Shown piece by piece: positions 1 to 7,700 of a stretch of 9,561 nt of DNA. The number at the start of each line of letters is the position of its first letter. Position 1 is the stretch's first letter. The stretch lies in assembly GCA_002338895.1 (NCBI GenBank), contig DDJH01000079.1, forward strand, positions 1,313 to 10,873. The letters run 5' to 3'. Both the position numbers and the translations under genes were made by a program. The DNA is from Lentisphaeria bacterium UBA1829 (lineage in GTDB: Bacteria; Verrucomicrobiota; Lentisphaeria; Victivallales; UBA1829). The notes beneath the pieces are model-generated. The model was not told the DNA's origin, searched no databases, and saw nothing but the letters and a program-made list of their open reading frames with translations.

Positions 1-1
1 G

Positions 2-949
2 CAGATCTCCATTCCGGGAACGGCGCCGGTCCGGGTTTATTTTGCGCCGTCGCAGAAGATCCGGGAGGGGCTGTGCGAATTCATTGACTCGGCGAAGGAA
101 TCGATTGATCTGTGCATTTACGATCTGGATCTGCGGGAGGTGGCGCACTCGCTGACGGAGGCGAAAAAGAGAGGGGTTTCGGTCCAGGTCGTCACCGATG
201 AGGACAACGCGATGCTGGATGCGGTCGAGAGTCTGAAGGAGGCGGGAATTCCCGTGATTCCGGACAACCGGCCGGCAATCATGCACAACAAGTTTGTGGT
301 GGTCGACTCGAAATATGTCTGGACGGGTTCATTCAACTTCACCGTGAACGGGATGCGGAAGAACGACAACAACGCGCTGATTCTGGAATCGCCGCAGATT
401 GCGGCGTGCTACCGGAGCAAGTTCCGGGAGTACTGCTCCGGGCGGTTCGGACCGAAGGCCCGGCAGAAGACCGTTGGCGGACGGGTGCTGATCGGGGGAA
501 GCATGCCGGTGATCGCGGCGTTTTCGCCGTCCGACGGAGTGGAGAAACTGCTTCTGGCGGAGCTTGCGGGAGCGAAGAAGGAGGTTCGGGTGATGGCATT
601 CTCCTTTACGTCGCAGAAAATTGCAGAGGAGCTGGTGCGCCTGAAGGAGCGGGGGGTCTCTGTCCGCTGTCTGTTCGACCGGGGTCAGGCGGGGGGAAAG
701 TTCAGCCGGGATGAGGAGCTGCAGCGCCATGGGATTTCGGTCCGCCTTGCGCCGAACCCCTCGGGCAAGATGCACCACAAGGTGATTCTGATCGATGGGG
801 AGACCGTCATTACGGGGAGCTACAATTTTTCAAAAAACGCAGAAACCAGCAACGATGAGAACATACTGATTCTGAAGAACCGGGAGATCGCGGGGGCGTT
901 CCTCCGGGAGTTCAGGCGGTGCTGGACCGGAATCAAAGGATATCCGTAA
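2..949 (+). CDS. Phospholipase D-superfamily protein with two HKD motifs (5' partial)
   Basis: The frame is already open at base 2, so the true start lies before the window; 315 residues and the TAA stop are visible. There are two homologous halves. The first has the HKD signature H-x-K at bases 284-292 (MHNKFVVVD), followed by GSFN. The second has H-x-K at 773-781 (MHHKVILID), followed by GSYN. Both halves begin with a similar segment (VYFAPSQ and IAAFSPS) leading into a helix and a strand. Two complete HKD motifs form one active site in phosphodiesterases that act through a phospho-histidine intermediate. The compact size resembles Nuc-like or cardiolipin-synthase-like members, but the substrate (phospholipid or nucleic acid) cannot be read from the sequence. 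No membrane segment is visible in this part. The gene stops 20 bases before the Skp-like gene and is probably co-transcribed with it. The family call is firm; the specific function is not. Confidence 0.88.
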   Translation, partial: QISIPGTAPVRVYFAPSQKIREGLCEFIDSAKESIDLCIYDLDLREVAHSLTEAKKRGVSVQVVTDEDNAMLDAVESLKEAGIPVIPDNRPAIMHNKFVVVDSKYVWTGSFNFTVNGMRKNDNNALILESPQIAACYRSKFREYCSGRFGPKARQKTVGGRVLIGGSMPVIAAFSPSDGVEKLLLAELAGAKKEVRVMAFSFTSQKIAEELVRLKERGVSVRCLFDRGQAGGKFSRDEELQRHGISVRLAPNPSGKMHHKVILIDGETVITGSYNFSKNAETSNDENILILKNREIAGAFLREFRRCWTGIKGYP

Positions 950-969
950 CACAGGAAGGAGAAAACAGG

Positions 970-1542
970 ATGAAACGAATCATTGTACTGACCGCACTGC
1001 TTGTGCTCACAGCCGCGGGATATGCGGCGGAATACAAGGTGGCTGTCGTGGATCTGGAGCGGGTTCTTCAGGAGTATTACAAGACGAAGATTGTGGAGGC
1101 GAATCTGAAACGTCAGGCGGACGTCTACAAGGACTATGCGCAGAAGCTGATGGAATCGCTGACGAAACTTCAGAACGAATTCACCGCTCTCCGGGATGCG
1201 GCGCAGAACATTGCTCTGACGGATGCCGCACGGGAGAGCAAGCGTCTTGCCGCGCAGGACAAATACAAGGAGATTGCGGCAAAAGAGCTGGAACTGCGGA
1301 CCTACAACCGGGAGAAGCAGGCCCAGCTGCGGGATGAGCGCGACCGGGAACGGGCGACGATTCTGAACGACATCCGCAAAGCCGTGGAAAATCATGCGAC
1401 TCTTGCCGGCTTCTCTCTTGTTGTAGACAAATCCGCGATCTCCGCCAGCGGCATGCCGATCGTCCTGTACAGCAGCAAAGCCGTGGAGATCAGCGAACCC
1501 GTACTCAAAGAACTCAATACCGGCCGGGGCACCGGCAAATAA
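970..1542 (+). CDS. skp: Skp/OmpH-family periplasmic chaperone
   Basis: This 190-residue protein begins with a clear Sec signal peptide (MKRIIVLTALLVLTAAGYA, cleavage near residue 19 or 20). The mature start YKVAVVDLERVLQEYYKTK is typical of OmpH proteins. Residues about 40-140 are charged and helical with long heptad stretches, matching the tentacle-like coiled coils of Skp. A C-terminal segment (GFSLVVDKSAISASGMPIVLY) returns to the beta body. Skp trimers hold unfolded outer-membrane proteins in the periplasm before BAM-mediated insertion. The ATG at 970 is chosen because GGAAGGAG at 954-961 lies 8 bases upstream and the signal peptide starts there. The frame extends back to 919, but that would put a charged stretch before the leader. 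It precedes lpxD by 27 bases, the conserved envelope-biogenesis order. Length is close to the usual 160-200 residues. Confidence 0.9.
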   Translation: MKRIIVLTALLVLTAAGYAAEYKVAVVDLERVLQEYYKTKIVEANLKRQADVYKDYAQKLMESLTKLQNEFTALRDAAQNIALTDAARESKRLAAQDKYKEIAAKELELRTYNREKQAQLRDERDRERATILNDIRKAVENHATLAGFSLVVDKSAISASGMPIVLYSSKAVEISEPVLKELNTGRGTGK

Positions 1543-1569
1543 CGATCCCGAAAGAAGGAGCATCAGAAG

Positions 1570-2616
1570 ATGAAAACGTTTACGGCAAAACAGCTTGCGG
1601 AACTTGTCAACGGCGTTGTGGCGGGGGATGAGCAGCGAACCATTTCAGGTGTGAACTCCCTCAAACTGGCCACGGCGGACGATGTTTCGTTCCTCGGCTC
1701 CATGAAGCATCGCAAACAGTTTGACGAGACCCGGGCGGGCATCGTCCTTGTGGAAAACGGCCTGAAGCTGGAACCGACGGAATCGCGGACCCTGATTTTC
1801 TGCGAATCGCCGGACAAGGCGTTCACCCGGATCTGCAACGAATACGCGCCGGAGCCGATCCGCTATGAACCCGGAATCGGACCGGGAGCGTACATTGATC
1901 CGACGGCGACGATCGGAGAACGGGTGTATGTCGGCCCCAACGCGGTCATCCAGGCGCATGCGACGATCGGAGACGGAACGGTGATCGAAGCCGGAGCCTA
2001 CGTCGGTCACTATACGACAATCGGGAAAGACTGCGTCATCCACGCGAATGTCTCGATCATGCACCGCTGCATTCTCGGCGACCGGGTCATCATCCACGCC
2101 GGCTCCGCAATCGGGGCGGACGGCTTCGGATACACTCCGACCTTCCGCGGTCTGGTCAAAGTCCCGCAGAACGGCATCGTCCAGATCGACAACGACGTGG
2201 AGATCGGCGCAAACACCTGCATCGACCGCGCAAGATTCGGCAAAACCTGGATCAAGAAAGGCGCAAAAATCGACAATCTCGTGCAGGTGGGCCACAATGT
2301 CATTCTCGGGGAATCCTCGGTTCTGATCGGCCAGTCCGGCGTCGCGGGAAGCGCGGAGATCGGACGCGGCGTCATCATCTCCGCCCAGGCGGGAGTCAAC
2401 GGGCACATCACGCTCGGCGACGGCTGTTTTGTCGCCGGAGCCTCCGCGGCGCAGCGCAGTGTCCCTCCCGGCGTCTCCGTCTTCGGAACCCCCGCCGAGA
2501 CCGATGCGGAATTCTTCGAGCGTCACACCCTTCCGCGCAAGGTGAAACGCCTGATCTCCCGCATCGAAGCCCTCGAAGAGGAGCTTCGGAAACTCAAGGA
2601 AGAACAGGACAAATAA
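1570..2616 (+). CDS. lpxD: UDP-3-O-(3-hydroxyacyl)glucosamine N-acyltransferase LpxD
   Basis: LpxD transfers a 3-hydroxyacyl chain from acyl-ACP to the 2-amino group of UDP-3-O-acyl-glucosamine, the third step of lipid A synthesis in the cytoplasm. The 348-residue length fits the family (about 340). Residues 1-100 form the N-terminal uridine-binding domain (FTAKQLAELVNG, VSFLGSMKHRKQ). From about residue 106 to 290 there are left-handed beta-helix hexapeptide repeats (such as IGERVYVGPNAVI). The motif DNLVQVGHNV places the expected catalytic histidine at His242, and a second conserved histidine lies in NGHI at 279. The C-terminus (LPRKVKRLISRIEALEEEL) is a helix that packs or coils in trimers. 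AAGAAGGAG at 1552-1560 is a strong ribosome binding site 9 bases before the ATG. It follows skp directly and is followed 4 bases later by the cysteine-cluster gene. Confidence 0.96.
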   Translation: MKTFTAKQLAELVNGVVAGDEQRTISGVNSLKLATADDVSFLGSMKHRKQFDETRAGIVLVENGLKLEPTESRTLIFCESPDKAFTRICNEYAPEPIRYEPGIGPGAYIDPTATIGERVYVGPNAVIQAHATIGDGTVIEAGAYVGHYTTIGKDCVIHANVSIMHRCILGDRVIIHAGSAIGADGFGYTPTFRGLVKVPQNGIVQIDNDVEIGANTCIDRARFGKTWIKKGAKIDNLVQVGHNVILGESSVLIGQSGVAGSAEIGRGVIISAQAGVNGHITLGDGCFVAGASAAQRSVPPGVSVFGTPAETDAEFFERHTLPRKVKRLISRIEALEEELRKLKEEQDK

Positions 2617-2620
2617 TATT

Positions 2621-2974
2621 ATGGATTTCTCCCGTTTCCGCTGCCGTCGCTGCGGCGCCTGCTGCAAATGGGAAGGACCGGTCCGGGTCTCCGAAGAGGA
2701 GATCCGGAAAATCGCCGGATTCCTGAACATGGACGTCCGGGAGTTCATCAACACCCGGACGGTTCTGACTCCCGACCGGCGCGGACTCTCCCTCATGGAA
2801 AAACCAGACGGGAGCTGTTTCTATTATGACGACACTGCAAAATGCTGCCGGATCAATCCCGTAAAACCGCGCCAGTGCTCCGATTTCCCCGCAAAATGGA
2901 ACTTTCCCGGCTGGGAAACCCTCTGTGAAGGCGGACAAAAATGGCTGCAGGAGGAAGCGGGAAAAAAGACCTGA
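2621..2974 (+). CDS. YkgJ-family CxxCxxCC cysteine-cluster protein
   Basis: This small 117-residue protein has the signature C-x2-C-x2-CC at Cys8, 11, 14 and 15 (FRCRRCGACCKW). Further cysteines lie at 66, 75, 76, 86 and 102, in segments such as CRINPVKPRQCSDFP. This is the pattern of the UPF0153/YkgJ family, described as a putative zinc- or iron-chelating domain; its biochemical role is not established. There is no signal peptide or membrane segment, so it is probably cytoplasmic. The ATG is 4 bases after the lpxD stop, and the only nearby purine-rich stretch (AGGA near 2605-2608) sits inside lpxD, so translational coupling to lpxD is likely. It is the last gene of the operon, and the terminator hairpin begins within its final codons. 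Family assignment is firm; function is unknown. Confidence 0.85.
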   Translation: MDFSRFRCRRCGACCKWEGPVRVSEEEIRKIAGFLNMDVREFINTRTVLTPDRRGLSLMEKPDGSCFYYDDTAKCCRINPVKPRQCSDFPAKWNFPGWETLCEGGQKWLQEEAGKKT

Positions 2975-2986
2975 TTTCCCGCTTCC
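2953..2986 (+). terminator. Rho-independent-like terminator ending the PLD-skp-lpxD-ykgJ operon
   Basis: A perfect 12-bp inverted repeat, GGAAGCGGGAAA (2953-2964) and TTTCCCGCTTCC (2975-2986), has a 10-base loop and is followed by a pyrimidine-rich CCTTTCTTCTCCTT. The left arm lies inside the last codons of the cysteine-cluster gene, and the loop contains its TGA stop. The T-tract is interrupted, so termination may be less efficient than at a canonical site. Confidence 0.7.
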
Positions 2987-3073
2987 CCTTTCTTCTCCTT
3001 CAACACGGTACGGCATCGTCCCGGATGAGCAATTGATCCAGTCGGACAGTTTTCCGCCTTGAAAAGCGATATT

Positions 3074-3095
3074 TCGAGCATTGCACTCGATTTTT
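3074..3095 (+). terminator. Weak secondary hairpin with T5 between convergent genes
   Basis: TCGAG (3074-3078) and CTCGA (3086-3090) form a 5-bp stem with a 7-base loop followed directly by TTTTT (3091-3095). It could act as a second stop for the plus-strand operon before it runs into gatB, but the stem is short. The rest of the 146-base convergent gap also holds AATCCG (3100-3105) / CGGATT (3117-3122), overlapping the gatB stop codon and lacking a T-tract on the minus strand. Confidence 0.3.
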
Positions 3096-3120
3096 CCGGA
3101 ATCCGCGGTTTCGACACGGA

Positions 3121-4563
3121 TTAGGAGAGTTTCTCCTTCAGCATCTTCAGCACCATCTGCGGATTGGCCTTTCCGCGGCTGGTCTTCATGACCTGGCCGA
3201 CGAGGTACTGAATCACAGCCGCCTTTCCCTCGCGATACTGCTGAACCTGCGCGGGATTTGCGGCGATGACCTGATCGACAAACCCGGAGATGGCGGATTC
3301 ATCGGAGACCTGCACCAGACCTTTTTCGCGAACGATATCGGCCGGTTCCTTTCCGGAGAGGAACATCTCCTCCAGGACGGTCTTGGCGATTTTTCCGTTG
3401 ATGGCGCCGGACTGGATCAGATCGACCATGGCGGCGAAAGACTCGGGCTTGACCGGACAGTCCGCAAGCTCCATCTTCCGTTCGCCGAGCAGACGCATGA
3501 AGTCGCCGATGATCCAGTTTGCGACCAGTTTCGGTGCTTTGGAGTGTTCTGCCGCATGCTCGAAATAAGCGGCGAGATTGCGGTCGAGCGTCAGCACATG
3601 CGCATCGTAATCGGTGAGGGAGAACTCCTTCACGTAGCGTTCGCGCTTCTGTTCGGGCAGTTCGGGGAGAGAGGCGCGGACGGCCTCGATCTGCTCTTCG
3701 GTGAGTTCAACGGGCATCAGATCGGGTTCGGGGAAATAGCGGTAGTCGTTGGCGTTTTCCTTTCCGCGCATCAGGTAGGATTCTCCGGTGTCGTCGTTCC
3801 ATCCGCGGGTCTCCTGTTCGATCTCCTCGCCGGATTCGAGCATGACGATCTGGCGTTTGATCTCAAAGGTGATGGCGCGATGAACGGCGCTGAAGCTGTT
3901 CAGATTTTTGAGTTCGACCTTGGTTCCGAATTTTTCATCGCCTCTGTGCCGGATGGAGATATTGACGTCGCAGCGCATCTGTCCTTTTTCCATATCGCAG
4001 TCGCCGATATCGCCGTACTGCATGATCTGTTTGAGAGCGGTCAGATAGGCGTAAGCCTCGTCGGCGCTTCGCATGTCGGGTTCGCTGACGATCTCCATCA
4101 GCGGGACCCCTGCGCGGTTGAAGTCGATCCCGGTGCAGTCGCCGAAATGGGTGGACTTAGCGACATCCTCCTCCAGATGGATTCTTGTCAGTCCGATATA
4201 TTTGTCGGCCATCTCCTCTCCGGAGAACCCCTTTCCGTGGATATGGATTTTTCCGGCGAGACAGAAGGGCATATCATACTGCGTCAGCTGATAGTTTTTC
4301 GGCATATCGGGATAGAAATAGCTTTTCCGGTCGAACTTGCTTCGGGCGGGGATGCGGCAGGAGGTCATCAGCCCGGCGGCGACGGTTTTCCGGATCGCCT
4401 CGCGGTTCGGAGTCGGCAGCACCCCGGGATGCCCCATGCAGACGGGACAGACATTCGTATTGGGCTCGGCCCCGTAATGATTCGGACATTTGCAGAACAT
4501 TTTGGACGCCGTTTTGATCTGAACGTGCACCTCCAACCCGATAACAGCCTCATATCCAGCCAT
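3121..4563 (-). CDS. gatB: Asp-tRNA(Asn)/Glu-tRNA(Gln) amidotransferase subunit B
   Basis: GatB is the kinase/transamidase subunit of GatCAB, which converts mischarged Glu-tRNA(Gln) and/or Asp-tRNA(Asn) to the amide form using ammonia made by GatA. The 480-residue protein starts AGYEAVIGLEVHVQIKTAS and carries family blocks such as SKFDRKSYFYPDMPKNYQ (76-93) and DFNRAGVPLMEIVSEPDMRS (147-166). The helical and YqeY-like tail runs from about residue 330 (INGKIAKTVLEEMF, then LVGQVMKTSRGKANPQ). Cys24, 26, 39 and 42 could form a zinc site like that of some GatB proteins. The usual EEDAGK block reads EEDVAK (131-136). The ATG at 4563 is chosen because GGAG (4571-4574) lies 6 bases upstream and the family N-terminus begins there; the open frame continues further upstream but is not GatB-like. 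gatA and gatC are not in the window. Confidence 0.96.
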   Translation of the reverse strand: MAGYEAVIGLEVHVQIKTASKMFCKCPNHYGAEPNTNVCPVCMGHPGVLPTPNREAIRKTVAAGLMTSCRIPARSKFDRKSYFYPDMPKNYQLTQYDMPFCLAGKIHIHGKGFSGEEMADKYIGLTRIHLEEDVAKSTHFGDCTGIDFNRAGVPLMEIVSEPDMRSADEAYAYLTALKQIMQYGDIGDCDMEKGQMRCDVNISIRHRGDEKFGTKVELKNLNSFSAVHRAITFEIKRQIVMLESGEEIEQETRGWNDDTGESYLMRGKENANDYRYFPEPDLMPVELTEEQIEAVRASLPELPEQKRERYVKEFSLTDYDAHVLTLDRNLAAYFEHAAEHSKAPKLVANWIIGDFMRLLGERKMELADCPVKPESFAAMVDLIQSGAINGKIAKTVLEEMFLSGKEPADIVREKGLVQVSDESAISGFVDQVIAANPAQVQQYREGKAAVIQYLVGQVMKTSRGKANPQMVLKMLKEKLS

Positions 4564-4591
4564 GATAATCTCCTGATTGTTTAGAACCAGT

Positions 4592-4620
4592 ACAATAGCA
4601 CGGGAACTGATCCGATTCAA
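4592..4620 (-). promoter_or_regulatory. Predicted sigma70-type promoter of gatB
   Basis: On the minus strand, TTGAAT (4615-4620) and TATTGT (4592-4597) are separated by exactly 17 bases. They lie about 30 bases upstream of the gatB ATG and downstream of two terminators, so gatB is probably transcribed from here and independently of the large repeat-protein gene. Both boxes match consensus at 4 of 6 positions. Confidence 0.6.
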
Positions 4621-4633
4621 GCGGCCGGACCGG

Positions 4634-4662
4634 AAAAAGCGGAGGAAATCCCCATCCTCCAC
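4634..4662 (-). terminator. Second tandem terminator downstream of the large repeat-protein gene
   Basis: Read on the minus strand, GTGGAGGA (4655-4662) pairs with TCCTCCGC (4639-4646) with one G-T wobble and an 8-base loop. It is followed at once by TTTTT (4634-4638). It lies just past the stronger terminator and just before the gatB promoter, so it looks like a back-up stop. Confidence 0.5.
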
Positions 4663-4690
4663 GCGATCCGGAGCAGGTCGTTCCGCCGCG

Positions 4691-4728
4691 AAAAAAAAGT
4701 CCTCCGGAGGAAAACACTCCGGAGGACT
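4691..4728 (-). terminator. Strong Rho-independent terminator of the large repeat-protein gene
   Basis: A perfect 12-bp inverted repeat, AGTCCTCCGGAG (4698-4709) and CTCCGGAGGACT (4717-4728), has a 7-base loop. On the minus strand it is followed by a run of eight T (complement of 4691-4698). It sits 25 bases past the stop of the 1222-residue gene and is oriented to stop transcription coming from it. Confidence 0.92.
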
Positions 4729-4753
4729 GCAAATCCGGAAAAAGCAATCCGGC

Positions 4754-7700
4754 TTACGCGTTTGCAACAATGCTGAGAGAGTAATCCGAACGATACTTCT
4801 TCTCGTTTGCAATCGACACAACCGCGCAATAGGATCCTGCGCTCAAACCATTTTTCAGGTTTGTCTGGAAATTCAGCACATCGGAATTTTTCACCGATTT
4901 GAGTCCGACTTTCTTTCCGGTTTCCAGATTGTAAAGCGCGAGTTTGACCTGTTTTCCGGCCTTGTACTCGTTCTCAAGACCAGTCAGATTGAACCCGACA
5001 TTGGTTCCGCCTGCGACCTCAAAGCGGAAGAAGTCGGACGCATCGCTGTACCCGACCCATCCGGAGAGGGTCTGACCGACGGCAGCGGCGGTCGGATTCA
5101 GGAGAGAATCCTCCGTCGTGTTCGCAAAGACCTCTTTTTCCGCGGAAAGCACATAATCGGCGCTCCGATTGGCTTTTCCGCTGGTCGACTCCAAATACAC
5201 ATACACCGTGCTTCCGGCATCCACCAGGATGTTCGAGAAACTCTTCTTTGTGTAATTGGACGCGGTCAGAACCATGGATTTGATCTTCTTGCCATGCTCA
5301 TTTTTCAGAGTCACCTTCACCTTGGCGGAAAGATCCGAGAGAGCCAGATGGAACGCCGCGGCATCTTCTCCGGCCGTGAACTTGTAGGTATCGACAACAT
5401 CGCCGAACCCGACCCAGCCGGTATGATCTTCCGTATTCTGTTCTCCGGCGAGGATTTCAGCGGCCGATGCCATGGAGACGTTCCCCGTTGCCGGTTTGAA
5501 GTAATCCTGAGAGACTTCAAGATTATAATCAATGTCGCCTTTTTTCGTCAGGGCCTCCACTTTCACGACAAGGTTTCCGGGATCCGCAAGGAAATCCTTG
5601 ATGACCGCTTTGCCGTTTTTCCCGGCCGAAACACTTGCGCTCTTCAGCTTCTTTCCATTCTCATCCAGAAGGGTGATCCGGACTTTTTCGCCTTTCTCCA
5701 GCCCCGTCACCGCAAATTCGGCTGTGCTGGCGACCGCATTGACAACCTGATACAGGTCTGTTGTTCCAGTCTCCTTGGAAACGACACCGGAAGCGACCTC
5801 CGTCGAAATCGCATTGCCTTCCGCCGGAGTACCGATAATTTCAGGAGCGATGACCACCATGCCCTCCAGCGGAGCGGCAGTCGCCTCCACTTTGAAGGAG
5901 CTCACATCACTGATTGCGGTGTTGCCGGCGGCATCCTTCAGGATACCCTGATAAAAATAGGTCTGCGCGACATCCGCATTGGACAGTGCGAGAACCGTAT
6001 TGATATCATAGATCGGCGCATTGGCAAGCTCCTCTTCCGTTTTGGCCCAGCGGTAAAGTCTTTCGGTAACGGCGAAGTTGTCCGATCCATTCACCTGGAA
6101 GGAGAAGTTGTAAGTTCCGGCGATCTGCGCAGCGGTCGGCGCCACAGAGATCACGGGCTTTGTCCTGTCCTCCACGATCTGTTCCACCGGGCCCGAGGTC
6201 ACACTGCGGATTCCATCGGACACCTGGATTTCATAGTAGAACTTCTGATCGGTATCCGCAACGGTGAACGGGATGGAAATGGATTCCGTAAACGCCTTGG
6301 AGTTGAGCTCTTCGAGCGTCGCTCCCCAGCGATACGTCGCTGTCGTTGCCAGAGGCGACGTGACGTCGGCGGAAATTGTGAACGCATACACATTCTCCCC
6401 GGGTTCCTGGACCGCGGAAAGATTGGAAATCTGAATGCCGTCCATTTTCTCTGCAACGATTCCCGATCCATCAAACTTCAGTTCATAAAGCTCCTCTGTC
6501 CCGTTCTCAATCACGGAGGAGCCGCTGTTGACAATGACCCGGTTTCCATTGACGGAAAGATTGGAAAAGTCCGCGGCAACACCGTTCATGGTATTGAGAA
6601 TCCGGACACTGTCCGTCGAGAAGTCCACTCCGGTAATATTGAAATTTCCTTCGACCACAACCGCACTCTGCAGGACATTGCAGTCCACGGACGCCGTGAA
6701 ATCTCCCTCAAACCGGACGGTTCCGGAACCGAGGGAAGAGTCGCCTCCCAGCACACTGTCCGCAGCCAGCGTAATGGTTCCGCTGACCTGATTTGCAACA
6801 ATCGTGGATGCTCCGGTCACCGTGAACGAAGCCGTCGATGCGGAAAGATCCAGAAGCCCGTCCACCTGGAAAATGGAAGCACTCACCGTAATGGATCCGC
6901 TGTTCTGAACGGCGGATGAAGTACAGCGATAAGAATTTCCATCCAGAATAAACGCACTTCCATCCTCCACCACCAGGCCGGAGGTGTTTTCCACATTTGT
7001 CAGCAGCGTGATGGTATCGTTCTGCCCTGCGGCCGCCACCGCATCCTGCAGCGTCTGATAGACATTGGTTCCGATCCGGGCGACAGCGGCAGCATTCACC
7101 AGAACCTGCTCTCCTCCGACCGTCTCCCAGCGATACCCCGACGGTGCAGGAAGTTCATACCCCGACGGAACAATCAGTTTTGCTCCGTTCAGGAATGCAT
7201 CCGCATCCGCATCCGGCGCCTTGCCATATTCTATCCGTCCGTTGATGACAACATCCGAACTGCCGATGGTCACGCGGACCCCCTCTTCCGCATAGCTGGG
7301 ATACATTCCAAAATAAACATCGAACGCAACCTGACCTTCCGCGGCATTCAGACTCGTTCCGTTCGTCAGATTGATTGTTCCGCAGTTGTTGCTCAGAACA
7401 TACTGCGTTACAGAAGCTCCGTCCACGGTCATGCCGTCCAGCGTGAGATTGGAGTAATTCTGAATCAGGATCTTTGCATTCTCCGTCCGGAGGGTTCCGT
7501 TCTTGAAAACGATGGTCGATCCCTGCAGAAGCTGGAATCCGTTCGTTTCCGTTCCGGCCGAACCGACAAGCGGTTCATTGGCGGAATAGCTGTATCCGGC
7601 AAAATCCAGTGTAAAGTTCTTTCCTCCCTGCACAACGACACCTGTGCCGTTCTCGACGTCGCGGAGCAGTGTGATGGTCTCTCCGGCCTGCACCGCATCC

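Noticed and set aside
919..969. Earlier in-frame ATG for the Skp-like gene
   Set aside because: It overlaps the PLD gene and puts polar residues before the signal peptide; the ATG at 970 has a strong Shine-Dalgarno.
1645..2796. A 383-codon minus-strand open frame opposite lpxD
   Set aside because: It is a shadow of the lpxD hexapeptide codon pattern: Asp/Arg/Val-rich, with no ribosome binding site.
3544..4584. A 346-codon plus-strand open frame opposite gatB
   Set aside because: It is antisense to a complete, conserved GatB, and its translation shows no family feature.
4564..4821. N-terminal extension of gatB to an ATG at 4821
   Set aside because: The extension crosses two terminators, the gatB promoter and the end of the large gene; the family N-terminus and a good ribosome binding site sit at 4563.
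4577..6919. A 780-codon plus-strand open frame opposite the large repeat gene
   Set aside because: It lies antisense to a well-supported coding region with repeats and terminators, has no ribosome binding site or recognisable domain, and its composition is that of a reverse-strand shadow.
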